Below are positions 45,310 through 53,590 of a stretch of DNA of 64,000 nt, piece by piece; the first letter of the stretch is position 1; each line of letters opens with the position of its first letter. The position numbers and the translations under genes were made by a program. Source of the DNA: Mycolicibacterium frederiksbergense (GTDB lineage: Bacteria; Actinomycetota; Actinomycetes; Mycobacteriales; Mycobacteriaceae); NCBI RefSeq assembly GCF_029893345.1, contig NZ_JARXVE010000005.1, positions 248,001-312,000 on the forward strand, in the 5' to 3' direction. The notes beneath the pieces were generated by a model. The model saw only the letters and a program-made list of their open reading frames with translations. It was not told the origin of the DNA and ran no database searches.

Positions 45310-45334
45310 ACTATAGTGTCGGCTATACTATAGT
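45310..45334 (-). promoter_or_regulatory. operator/promoter: two ACTATAGT palindromes
   Basis: ACTATAGT, itself a perfect palindrome, occurs at 45310-45317 and 45327-45334, 17 bases apart centre to centre, 16 bases upstream of the transporter start. Each contains TATAGT, a good -10, so a bound repressor would cover the promoter. Probable target of the adjacent GntR regulator. Confidence 0.6.
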
Positions 45335-45372
45335 TTGACCGCTGTGGTGTAAACCCTTGTTGCCCTGATGGC

Positions 45373-46065
45373 TCAGGCGTTCAAAATCCGGGCCGCAGCG
45401 CCCGAGATGTGTTCGGCCATATGCGCCGCGGCTGCTTCGGGTTCGTGCGCCGCGATCGCTGTAAAGACGGCTCTGTGCTCGGGCGCGGCCCACTTTGCAC
45501 CGGTTCTCCCCATCTTCGAGAAGAGGCGGAAACGTTGGATCTCTCCTCCGAGCGCCCGGTAGGCGCTTTCCAAGAAGGGGTTCCCCGCATGTTCGGCGAT
45601 GAGCATGTGAAATCGGTCGTCGGAACGCCAGTAAACGCGGAATCCTTCTGCTTCCCGATCCGCGTGGCCAACCGCTCCTTCAAGTTCGACGACCGTTTCT
45701 TCGAGACTCGCAACGAACTCCGGAGTAGTACGACGAGCCGCAGCCGCAGCCAGCTGCGGCTCAAGCAAGAGGCGGGCCTCCATGAGCTGACGGACTTCGG
45801 TCAGACTCATCATCGGCGCAACCCGATATCCACGCAGAGCTTCACGCCGCACCAAGCCGGTGTGTTCGAGACGTGCGAGCGCTTCTCGAAGGGGCGTCTG
45901 GCTCACCGACAGTTCCCGGGAGAGCGCGCCTATATTCAACGGCTCCCCGGCAGCCCGGACTCCATCCATGAACTGCCCGAGAAGCAGGTCATACATCTGA
46001 TCCGCAAGTGGCCTCCGCACCGGTTCATACTCGGCCAAGCCACTCCCCTCCCCGGTCGTTGGCAT
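45373..46065 (-). CDS. GntR-family (FCD) transcriptional regulator
   Basis: A 230-residue FadR-type GntR regulator. The winged helix-turn-helix has G-A-L-S-R-E-L-S-V-S-Q-T-P-L-R-E-A-L-A-R-L. The FCD domain has R-L-L-L-E-P-Q-L and D-D-R-F-H-M-L-I-A-E-H-A-G-N-P, with the metal-binding Asp/His pattern. It heads the island in the same direction and likely represses it until a sugar acid binds. Confidence 0.87.
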   Translation of the reverse strand: MPTTGEGSGLAEYEPVRRPLADQMYDLLLGQFMDGVRAAGEPLNIGALSRELSVSQTPLREALARLEHTGLVRREALRGYRVAPMMSLTEVRQLMEARLLLEPQLAAAAARRTTPEFVASLEETVVELEGAVGHADREAEGFRVYWRSDDRFHMLIAEHAGNPFLESAYRALGGEIQRFRLFSKMGRTGAKWAAPEHRAVFTAIAAHEPEAAAAHMAEHISGAAARILNA

Positions 46066-46208
46066 GGGTACCCCATACCTCCACTCTCATACAGCGCCAC
46101 TGCGAGCGGTAACAATCACCCCTGATGGGTGCCGAAGTCGCATACGTCCGACTTCCAGCCGTCCAACCCGCGCCTACCACAATAGATGCCTGCACACCGT
46201 GGCAAGGA

Positions 46209-46244
46209 GACGGTATGACGAGGTTGAAGCCTCGTCATACCGTC
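46209..46244. terminator. 15-bp perfect hairpin
   Basis: GACGGTATGACGAGG and CCTCGTCATACCGTC form a perfect 15-bp stem with a TTGAAG loop. It lies 99 bases after the desaturase stop in the minus direction and 144 bases upstream of the GntR start. Most simply it terminates the desaturase operon. The rest of the 277-bp gap shows nothing else. Confidence 0.65.
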
Positions 46245-46342
46245 CAGTTCGAAACCTCACGTCCGAGTGGGACCGCCGGTTGGCGACAGTGCTGCAACGC
46301 AGGGTGTGTCGAACGCTCGCGCTGGGAGCCGATTCAGCGGCG

Positions 46343-47491
46343 TCAGTTGATCAGGGCTAGTTCGCGTTCGGCCTCGTGTGCCGGTGCCGGCTGCGGCGCC
46401 TTATCCGCCGGCTCGGAATCCTTGTCGCCACCGCCCCACGGGAACGCCAGCCGAACGATCTTGCGCACCACGCTGCCAAACTGCTGGTGCAGCGGACCAC
46501 TGTTGTACGGCAGGCCGTAGCGCTCGCAGATCTCACGCACCTCGACCGAGATCTCGGCCAGCCGGTGCGCCGGGATATCCGGGAACAGGTGATGCTCGAT
46601 CTGGAATGACAGGTTGCCGCTGAGCAGATGAAACAGCTTGCTGCCGGTCAGGTTTGCCGACCCGAGCAGCTGGCGGAAGTACCACATGCCGCGGGTCTCG
46701 TTCTCGGTGTCTTCGAGGGAGAACTCCTGGGTGCCGTCCGGGAAGTGCCCGCAGAAGATGATCATGAACGCCCACACGTTACGAGTCAGGTTGGCGGTCA
46801 GGTTGCCCGCGAACACCAGCGGCGCGAATGGGCCGGCCAGCAGCGGGAAAGCCACATAGTCCTTGAGCGTCTGCTTCTTGGTCTTCGCCCAAATCCCCCG
46901 CAGCACTTCCTTTTTGTCGGCGAGGCTGATCTCGCCGGCCCGGATTCGCTCGGTCTCCATCTCATGCAGCGCCACGCCGTACTGGAACAGCACCATGAGC
47001 AGGAAGGCGTAGATCGGGTTACCCAGGTAATACGGCGACCACTTCTGGTCCTCGCTCATCCGCAGGACGCCGTAACCGATGTCGCGGTCCATGTCGACGA
47101 TGTTGGTGTAGGTGTGGTGCATGTAGTTGTGCGAGTGCCGCCACTGATCGGCCGGGCAGGCGGTGTCCCACTCAAAAGCCTTGCTAGAGATGGCCGGATC
47201 AGCCATCCAGTCGTACTGGCCGTGCATGACGTTGTGGCCGATCTCCATGTTGTCGAGGATCTTCGAGATCGCCAGCATGGCCGTGCCGGCCAGCCAGAAC
47301 GGTGGGAAGATCCCGCCGAACAGCAGCGCGCGGCCTCCGACTTCGAGAGTGCGTTGGGCCTTGATCACGTTGCGGATATAGCTGGCGTCGCGTTCGCCGA
47401 GATCGGCGATCACGCGTTCGCGGATGGCGTCGAGCTCCCGGCCGATTTCCTCGGCCTGCTCGGGGGTCAGGGTGTACTTCTTATCGGACAT
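46343..47491 (-). CDS. desA3: acyl-CoA delta-9 desaturase, DesA3-like
   Basis: A 382-residue integral membrane desaturase. The three histidine boxes are G-H86-N-V-M-H90, H119-S-H-N-Y-M-H-H126 and Q-I-E-H-H-L-F near residue 305, with hydrophobic spans between. It introduces a double bond into stearoyl- or palmitoyl-CoA with electrons from the reductase encoded just upstream. AAGGA lies before the ATG. Regulation by the divergent DesT-like repressor is likely. Confidence 0.9.
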   Translation of the reverse strand: MSDKKYTLTPEQAEEIGRELDAIRERVIADLGERDASYIRNVIKAQRTLEVGGRALLFGGIFPPFWLAGTAMLAISKILDNMEIGHNVMHGQYDWMADPAISSKAFEWDTACPADQWRHSHNYMHHTYTNIVDMDRDIGYGVLRMSEDQKWSPYYLGNPIYAFLLMVLFQYGVALHEMETERIRAGEISLADKKEVLRGIWAKTKKQTLKDYVAFPLLAGPFAPLVFAGNLTANLTRNVWAFMIIFCGHFPDGTQEFSLEDTENETRGMWYFRQLLGSANLTGSKLFHLLSGNLSFQIEHHLFPDIPAHRLAEISVEVREICERYGLPYNSGPLHQQFGSVVRKIVRLAFPWGGGDKDSEPADKAPQPAPAHEAERELALIN

Positions 47492-47509
47492 GACACGTCC
47501 TTCCGGTCG

Positions 47510-48580
47510 TTAAAGATCGATGGCGACGTCACCGACGGCAGCGGTGACGCAGATCTGGATGTCTTCGCCGTCGGCGGTCGATACCGCCCCGGTGATCAAG
47601 TTGCGCACCGCACCACGGCTCTTGAACCGGGTGCAGCTGTGGCAGATACCCATCCGGCATCCGCTCTCCGGCTTCAGCCCGGCCGCCTCGGCCTGCGCCA
47701 GCAGCGGCTGGCCGTCGTCGGTCACCTCGATACCGCTGCCGGTGAATGCGACTGTGCCGCCGGTGGACTCGGTCGGCACGGTGAGCGTAGGCGGAACGAA
47801 GCTCTCCGAACTGACGTTGCGGCAGTGCTGACGGACCGCGGCGACCAGTGCCGGTGGACCGCAGGCGAACACCGCGTCCGGGGCGGCGCCGGGAAATGCC
47901 TCGTCCAGGTGGGCGGGGCCGAAGTGCCCGTCCAGGTCACCACCGGCCCCGTCACGCGTGTATCCGTGCAGCACCCGGACGCCGGGCATGGCCGCCAGTT
48001 CGGTGCGGTAGCAGGCCTCCTCGGCGCCGCGCGCGTAGTGCACGAACGCGATCTCCCCGGTGAACGCTTGTGCACGCAATGTGCGCAGCATGGACAGCAC
48101 CGGCGTGATGCCGCTGCCGCCGGAGACGAACAGGATCCGACACCGCAGCCGCTCGGGCAGCACGAATTCGCCGCCGACCGAATCGAGGCCGAGGATCATC
48201 CCCGGATAGGCGTGGTCGCACAGGTAGTTCGAGACCAGTCCGCCGTCGTGTCGGCCGATGGTCAACTCCAGGTGCCGAGACCCTTCTGCGCTGGCCGGCG
48301 AGTAGCACCGGGTGCGGCGCCGGCCATTGATCTCGACGGAAAGGTTGATGTGCTGGCCGGCGCGAAACCCCGCGAATACGTCGTTGGGCTCCAGGGTCAG
48401 CGTGACGCTGCGCGACGTCTGCCGTCGCACCGCCACCACCGTGGCGCGGGCGTCGCCGCGCGTCCAGGTCGGTTCGAGCAGCTCGGTGTAGCGGTCCACG
48501 CCGTGCGGGCCGGTGAGCAGGTTCGCGAGCGCACTCATCCGCCGTCCGGCCAGTAACCGTCGGCCGACGCCTTCAGTCAT
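47510..48580 (-). CDS. ferredoxin/flavin reductase partner of the desaturase (Rv3230c-like)
   Basis: A 356-residue oxidoreductase: an FAD domain with R-C-Y-S-P-A-S, an NAD(P) domain with V-S-G-G-S-G-I-T-P-V-L-S-M and F-A-C-G-P-P-A-L-V, and a C-terminal plant-type [2Fe-2S] domain with C-R-M-G-I-C-H-S-C. It passes electrons from NADPH to the desaturase. The ATG at 48580 is used because the in-frame ATG at 48595 lies inside the presumed operator palindrome. Confidence 0.88.
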   Translation of the reverse strand: MTEGVGRRLLAGRRMSALANLLTGPHGVDRYTELLEPTWTRGDARATVVAVRRQTSRSVTLTLEPNDVFAGFRAGQHINLSVEINGRRRTRCYSPASAEGSRHLELTIGRHDGGLVSNYLCDHAYPGMILGLDSVGGEFVLPERLRCRILFVSGGSGITPVLSMLRTLRAQAFTGEIAFVHYARGAEEACYRTELAAMPGVRVLHGYTRDGAGGDLDGHFGPAHLDEAFPGAAPDAVFACGPPALVAAVRQHCRNVSSESFVPPTLTVPTESTGGTVAFTGSGIEVTDDGQPLLAQAEAAGLKPESGCRMGICHSCTRFKSRGAVRNLITGAVSTADGEDIQICVTAAVGDVAIDL

Positions 48581-48587
48581 AGTTTGA

Positions 48588-48603
48588 GTGAACATATGTA
48601 CAC
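48588..48603. promoter_or_regulatory. probable DesT-type operator
   Basis: GTGAACATATGTACAC is an imperfect 16-bp palindrome in the divergent gap between the reductase and the TetR gene. It resembles the T-G-A-A-C-x4-G-T-T-C-A type site of Pseudomonas DesT. Confidence 0.45.
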
Positions 48604-48665
48604 AGTGCGCGCATACAACTCAGTCTGTCAACGATAAAAATGCTGCAAGTGGTACTCTTCACACA

Positions 48666-49349
48666 GTGAACAGACGTGCACCCACTTCACGAACACGACG
48701 CGCAGAATCCGCTCGACCGTCGCGTTCACGGGAAGCGCCGTCCCGGGAAGAGCGCAAGGAAGCCACCCGGCGCGCGATCATCACCGCCGCACTCACCCTG
48801 CTGGAGGACCGCAGCTTCAGCGCGCTGTCCCTGCGGGAGGTCACCCGGGAGGCCGGCATCGTGCCCGCCGCGTTCTACCGCCATTTCGACTCGATGGACG
48901 CGCTCGGCCTGGTGCTCATCGACGAATCGTTCCGGTCTCTGCGCGACATGCTGCGCGGCGCACGCACCGGCCGGCTCGACTCACGTCACGTCATCGAATC
49001 CTCGGCCGAGATCCTGATCGGCAGTTTCAACGAGCGCCGCGAACACTGGCGATTCATCGCCCGCGAACGCTCCAGCGGAGTATCGGTGCTGCGCTATGCG
49101 ATTCGCACCGAGATCAGGCTGATCACCTCCGAACTCGCCATCGACCTGGCCCGCTTCCCCGACCTCAAAGACTGGAGCAGCGAGGACCTCAACATCCTGG
49201 CCAACCTGTTCGTCAACGCGATGATCTCGATCGCCGAGAACCTAGAGGATGCAGGAGACGCGTCGGCCGTCGAGGCCATCCACCGCACCGCGATCAAACA
49301 ACTACGGATGATCGCCGTTGGCGTCAACGGATGGCGCAGCACCGGTTAG
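48666..49349 (+). CDS. TetR-family regulator, DesT-like
   Basis: A 227-residue TetR protein. The helix-turn-helix S-L-R-E-V-T-R-E-A-G-I-V-P-A-A-F-Y-R-H-F is almost that of Pseudomonas DesT, the acyl-CoA-sensing repressor of a desaturase/reductase operon. The arrangement (divergent from desaturase plus reductase) is the same. A basic arginine/serine N-terminal extension precedes the domain. GTG start at 48666. Confidence 0.85.
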   Translation: MNRRAPTSRTRRAESARPSRSREAPSREERKEATRRAIITAALTLLEDRSFSALSLREVTREAGIVPAAFYRHFDSMDALGLVLIDESFRSLRDMLRGARTGRLDSRHVIESSAEILIGSFNERREHWRFIARERSSGVSVLRYAIRTEIRLITSELAIDLARFPDLKDWSSEDLNILANLFVNAMISIAENLEDAGDASAVEAIHRTAIKQLRMIAVGVNGWRSTG

Positions 49350-49358
49350 GGTCCGCTC

Positions 49359-50159
49359 ATGGCCCCTGCACAACCGTCGGCACAGCCACTCGAACTGACC
49401 TACCCGCGGCCCGATATCGCCGTCATCACGCTCAATAGGCCCGAGAAACTCAACGCGTTGTCCTACGAGCTGGTCGAGGGCCTGCACACTGCCCTCGACG
49501 GGATCGCGGCGAACAATGAATGCCGCGTCGTCGTGCTCACCGGCGCCGGACGCGGCTTCTGCTCGGGCCTGGACCTGAGCAACCCCAGCCCACCCGAGGC
49601 CGGTGGAGGCACCGAGTTTCCCCGCTCGGGCATGCGCTGGCAGGAACGCATTGCCAACCTGACAGTCAAACTGCACCGGCTGCGCCAGCCCGTCATCGCC
49701 GCGGTCAACGGCGCGGCCTACGGTGGCGGCTTCGCCCTGGCCGCGGCCAGTGACATCCGGGTGGCCGCCGAATCCGCCCGGTTCTGCACGCAATTCATCA
49801 AGCTGGGCATCGGCGGCTGCGACATCGGGGTGAGCTACACCCTGCCCAGGATCATCGGTGCGGGCCCGGCGTTCGACCTGATCCTGACCGCGCGTGCGAT
49901 CGACGCGGCCGAGGCGCTGCGGCTCGGCCTGGTCACCCGGGTCTGCGACGATGCGCTCGCCGAGGCCCTGCAGATCGCCGAAACGCTCTGCGGATACGGC
50001 AAATTCGGCTTGGAATCCACCAAGCAGGTGCTGTGGGCCAACCTGGACGCGGGCTGCCTGGAGAACGCGCTGCACGTCGAGAACCGCAGCCAGATCCTGG
50101 CGTCGTCGGGCGGCGGCGTGGCGGAATTCAGCGCGGAGTTCCGCCACCGTCGACGATGA
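49359..50159 (+). CDS. enoyl-CoA hydratase/isomerase family protein
   Basis: A 266-residue crotonase. L-N-R-P-E-K-L-N-A-L is the CoA-binding strand, G-R-G-F-C-S-G-L-D-L the first oxyanion loop, and N-G-A-A-Y-G-G-G-F-A-L-A the second. The usual second catalytic glutamate appears replaced in the G-G-C-D-I-G-V-S-Y segment, so isomerase or thioesterase activity is possible. It starts nine bases after the DesT-like gene and its last 32 bases overlap the convergent SDR. Confidence 0.87.
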   Translation: MAPAQPSAQPLELTYPRPDIAVITLNRPEKLNALSYELVEGLHTALDGIAANNECRVVVLTGAGRGFCSGLDLSNPSPPEAGGGTEFPRSGMRWQERIANLTVKLHRLRQPVIAAVNGAAYGGGFALAAASDIRVAAESARFCTQFIKLGIGGCDIGVSYTLPRIIGAGPAFDLILTARAIDAAEALRLGLVTRVCDDALAEALQIAETLCGYGKFGLESTKQVLWANLDAGCLENALHVENRSQILASSGGGVAEFSAEFRHRRR

Positions 50160-50898
50160 TCACCTGGCCGGTCATGTAGCTGCCGGCATCCGAACACATC
50201 AGCAGCGCCGCGCCGACCATCTCGTCGGGGGTGGCCAGCCGGCGCATCAACGTCCCGCCGACCATGTGATCGATCGCCTCCTGCGGATTGTTGCGCATCA
50301 TGTCGGTGTCCACGGGTCCCGGGGCCAGGGCGTTCACCCGGATGCCCAGCGGGGCGAATTCGGCGGCCATCGAACGGGTCACCGACATCAGTGCGGCCTT
50401 GCCCGAGGCGTAGATCGACAAGGCCGGCGCGAAGTTGAACGCCCCGACCGACACCATGTTCAGCACCGCCGCCTTGGGGCTGGCCTTCAGATGTGGCAAG
50501 GCGTGCTGCACCAGAAACACCGGCCCACGCAGATTCACCTCATAGGACTTGGCCCAGGCTTCCGGCGTCATCTGCCCAAGCGGCTGGGCCAATGCGTTGG
50601 CGGCGTTGTTGACCACCACGTCGATCCCGCCGAACTCGGCGACTGTGCGCTCCACCAGCGCGCCGAGATCGTCAATGTCACCGGTATGCGTGGCAACCCC
50701 GATCGCCTGTGCCCCCAGGCTGCGCAGATGCTCGGCCGCCTGAGCGCAGGCCTCCGGTTTTCGGCTGGCCACCACCACCCGGGCGCCGGCCAGAGCGAAG
50801 CCCTCGGCGAGCGCCAATCCGATCCCACGGCTGCCACCGGTGACGATCACGGTCCGATCGGTCATGTCGAAGAGGTGATCGAAGGTCTCACGGTTCAC
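50128..50898 (-). CDS. short-chain dehydrogenase/reductase
   Basis: A 256-residue SDR with T-G-G-S-R-G-I-G, N-N-A-A-N, a catalytic S-V-G in N-M-V-S-V-G-A and Y-A-S-G-K. The A-S-R-K segment after the second strand suggests NADP. Likely role in fatty-acyl or alcohol oxidation given the neighbours, not provable here. The C terminus is coded within the crotonase gene on the other strand. Confidence 0.87.
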   Translation of the reverse strand: MNRETFDHLFDMTDRTVIVTGGSRGIGLALAEGFALAGARVVVASRKPEACAQAAEHLRSLGAQAIGVATHTGDIDDLGALVERTVAEFGGIDVVVNNAANALAQPLGQMTPEAWAKSYEVNLRGPVFLVQHALPHLKASPKAAVLNMVSVGAFNFAPALSIYASGKAALMSVTRSMAAEFAPLGIRVNALAPGPVDTDMMRNNPQEAIDHMVGGTLMRRLATPDEMVGAALLMCSDAGSYMTGQVIIVDGGGTPR

Positions 50899-50939
50899 CC
50901 CGTCAGTAGACCATCACCACGGTCCAGGCATGCAAGGCT

Positions 50940-51794
50940 TCAGCCCAATAGTCGGGCACTCACGAATTCGCGGTCGCGGCCGGTGATCGGGTCGGTGAAC
51001 TCCAGGCGCTGCGCCAGCAGCTGCAGTGGACTGCCGAAATCGTCGGGCGCGACGTCAATCACGTTGGGGTACAACGGATCACCGGTGATCGCCACACCGA
51101 TCGAGGCCATGTGCACCCGCAGTTGATGCGTCCGCCCGGTGCGAGGAGACAGCCGGTAGAGCCCGCTTCCCATCTCCTCGACATACGTCTCGGCGTTGGG
51201 CTCACCGGGCTCCTCGAAGGCCTGTAACTGCCCGCGGTGCTTGACGATCCGGCTGCGCAACGTGGTGGGGAGGTCGACTGTCGCGGTGCCGTCAGCATGG
51301 GCCAGATACGTCTTGCGCACCCCGCCCTGGGCGAACAGCGTCTGATACCGCCCCCGCACCTCGCGGCGTGCGGTGAACAGCAGCACCCCGGCGGTCAACC
51401 GGTCCAGCCGGTGTGCGGGTGAGAGTTCGGGCAGTTCGAGATCCCGGCGCAGCCGCACCAGCGCGGTCTGCGCGACATGGCCGCCGCGCGGCATGGTGGC
51501 CAGGAAGTGCGGTTTGTCGACCACCACGATGTCGTCGTCGCGGTACAGCACCGGGATGTCGAACGGTACTTCCACCTCGTCGGCCAGCTCGCGGTAGAAG
51601 TAGACGTGCGCACCGGCAGGCAGCGCGGTCATCGCGTCGACGGCCGTACCGTCCGGGCAAACCACTTCGCCGGCAAGCACTTTCGACCCGATGCCAAAGC
51701 GCGTCTGCAACTCGTCGTACACGTTGCCGCCGAACAATCGCAGCCGTGCCGGGCCGAGACCGTCACGCACCGGCAACGGTGCAGGTCTTCTCAA
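50940..51794 (-). CDS. RluA-family pseudouridine synthase
   Basis: A 284-residue pseudouridine synthase: D-I-V-V-V-D-K-P-H-F-L-A-T, H-R-L-D-R-L-T-A-G-V-L-L-F with the catalytic aspartate, and G-R-T-H-Q-L-R-V-H. It isomerises uridine in rRNA or tRNA. The TTG at 51794 overlaps the glpD TGA (TTGA) and gives the N terminus R-R-P-A-P-L-P-V-R-D-G usual for the family. Much longer frames exist upstream but lie inside glpD2. Confidence 0.87.
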   Translation of the reverse strand: MRRPAPLPVRDGLGPARLRLFGGNVYDELQTRFGIGSKVLAGEVVCPDGTAVDAMTALPAGAHVYFYRELADEVEVPFDIPVLYRDDDIVVVDKPHFLATMPRGGHVAQTALVRLRRDLELPELSPAHRLDRLTAGVLLFTARREVRGRYQTLFAQGGVRKTYLAHADGTATVDLPTTLRSRIVKHRGQLQAFEEPGEPNAETYVEEMGSGLYRLSPRTGRTHQLRVHMASIGVAITGDPLYPNVIDVAPDDFGSPLQLLAQRLEFTDPITGRDREFVSARLLG

Positions 51795-53536
51795 TTGAGT
51801 GGCACGGGCTCGAGGATCTCGGCACGCGCCTCGGGTGCGGCCTGGCGCAGCGCGTCGGCGGACTCGTCGTCCGGTTGGGTCTGCGAAAGCACCTCGGCCT
51901 CCACCCTGGCGATGTAGGTGGCCACCTCGCGGTCGATGTCCTCGATGGTCCACCCCAGCACGGGTGCCACCACCTCGGCTACCTCGCGGGCGCAATCGAC
52001 GCCGCGGTGCGGATATTCGATGGCGATCCGCATCCGTCGGGCCAGGATGTCCTCCAGATGCAGCGCACCTTCAGCGGCCGCGGCATAGACGGCCTCGACC
52101 TTCAGGTACACCGGCGCAGCGGTGATCGGTTCGAGGAGATCGGGCCAGCCCTCAGCCATCTTGAGCACCTCACCGATCAGCGAGCCGTACCGGTCCAGCA
52201 GATGTCGCACCCGGTACGGGTGCAGCCCATAGTGCTTTCCGACATGCTCGGTTTGATTGATCAGGGCGAAATACCCGTCGGCGCCCATCAGCGGGACCTT
52301 CTCGGTGATCGACGGCGCCACCCGGGCCGGGACGAACTCCGCGGCGGCGTCGATCGCATCGGCCGCCATCACCCGGTAGGTGGTGTATTTGCCGCCGGCG
52401 ATGGCCACCAGGCCCGGTGCCGGTACCGCGACGGCATGCTCACGCGACAGCTTGGAGGTTTCCTCGCTTTCACCGGCCAGCAGCGGACGCAGGCCGGCGT
52501 AGACACCGTCGATGTCGTCGTGGGTCAGTGGGGTGGCCAGCACCGAGTTCACGTGGCCCAGGATGTAATCGATGTCGGCCTTGGTGGCGGCGGGATGCGC
52601 CAGGTCCAGATTCCAGTCCGTGTCGGTGGTGCCGATGATCCAGTGCGTGCCCCAGGGGATCACGAACAGCACTGATTTCTCGGTGCGCAGGATGATCGCC
52701 ACTTCGCTGACGATCCGGTCGCGGGGCACCACGATGTGCACGCCCTTGGAGGCACGCACCCGGAACCTGCCGCGCTGCTTGGACAGCGCTTGGATCTCGT
52801 CGGTCCACACCCCGGTGGCGTTGACCACGACATGGCCGCGCACCTCGGTGCTGGCACCGTCCTCGGAATCCCGCAGGGTCACCCCCACCACCCGGTCACC
52901 CTCACGCAGCAGCGACACCACCTGGCTCGACGAGCGCACCACCGCGCCGTAATGGGCTGCGGTGCGCGCCACGGTCATGGTGTGGCGGGCGTCGTCGACG
53001 ACCGTGTCGTAGTAGCGGATACCGCCGATCAGCGAGCTGCGCTTGAGTCCGGGCGCCAGCCGCAACGCGCCGGCCTTGGTCAGATGCTTTTGCGGGGGAA
53101 CCGATTTCGCGCCGCCGAGCTGGTCGTAGAGAAAAATCCCGGCCGCCACATACGGTCGCTCCCACCAGCGATTGGTCAACGGGAACAGGAACGGCAACGG
53201 CTTCACCAGGTGCGGGGCCAGGGTGGTCAGCGAGAGCTCACGTTCATGCAGCGCCTCACGAACCAGCCCGAACTCCAGCTGCTCGAGGTAGCGCAGCCCG
53301 CCGTGGAACATCTTGGAGCTGCGGCTGGACGTTCCGGAGGCGAAGTCACGGGCCTCGACGAGGGCCACTTTGAGGCCGCGGGTGGCGGCGTCTAAGGCCG
53401 CCCCGGCTCCCACAACTCCTCCGCCGATGACCACCACGTCGAACTGCTCACTGCTGAGTCGTTGCCAGGCTTTCGCCCGTTGCTGGGGTCCGAGCAGGGT
53501 TTGCCCGTCGCCCGGTGCTGATATCGGGTCAGTCAC
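51791..53536 (-). CDS. glpD2: glycerol-3-phosphate dehydrogenase GlpD2
   Basis: A 581-residue FAD-dependent aerobic glycerol-3-phosphate dehydrogenase. V-I-G-G-G-V-V-G-A-G-A-A-L-D is the FAD loop, followed by G-T-S-S-R-S-S-K-M-F-H-G-G-L-R-Y, and a C-terminal helical domain with H-P-Y-R-V-R-H-L-L-D-R-Y-G. It passes electrons to the quinone pool and makes dihydroxyacetone phosphate. Next to lpdA as in M. tuberculosis. Confidence 0.95.
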   Translation of the reverse strand: MTDPISAPGDGQTLLGPQQRAKAWQRLSSEQFDVVVIGGGVVGAGAALDAATRGLKVALVEARDFASGTSSRSSKMFHGGLRYLEQLEFGLVREALHERELSLTTLAPHLVKPLPFLFPLTNRWWERPYVAAGIFLYDQLGGAKSVPPQKHLTKAGALRLAPGLKRSSLIGGIRYYDTVVDDARHTMTVARTAAHYGAVVRSSSQVVSLLREGDRVVGVTLRDSEDGASTEVRGHVVVNATGVWTDEIQALSKQRGRFRVRASKGVHIVVPRDRIVSEVAIILRTEKSVLFVIPWGTHWIIGTTDTDWNLDLAHPAATKADIDYILGHVNSVLATPLTHDDIDGVYAGLRPLLAGESEETSKLSREHAVAVPAPGLVAIAGGKYTTYRVMAADAIDAAAEFVPARVAPSITEKVPLMGADGYFALINQTEHVGKHYGLHPYRVRHLLDRYGSLIGEVLKMAEGWPDLLEPITAAPVYLKVEAVYAAAAEGALHLEDILARRMRIAIEYPHRGVDCAREVAEVVAPVLGWTIEDIDREVATYIARVEAEVLSQTQPDDESADALRQAAPEARAEILEPVPLN

Positions 53537-53590
53537 GATCCCCAGGCTACGTGGACGCCGTTGGATCCGCCCGATTCGGGCCAGTACCGG

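Noticed and set aside
46628..48556. Plus-strand 642-codon frame opposite desaturase and reductase
   Set aside because: It spans two real genes with histidine boxes and iron-sulfur motifs on the other strand; no family is recognisable.
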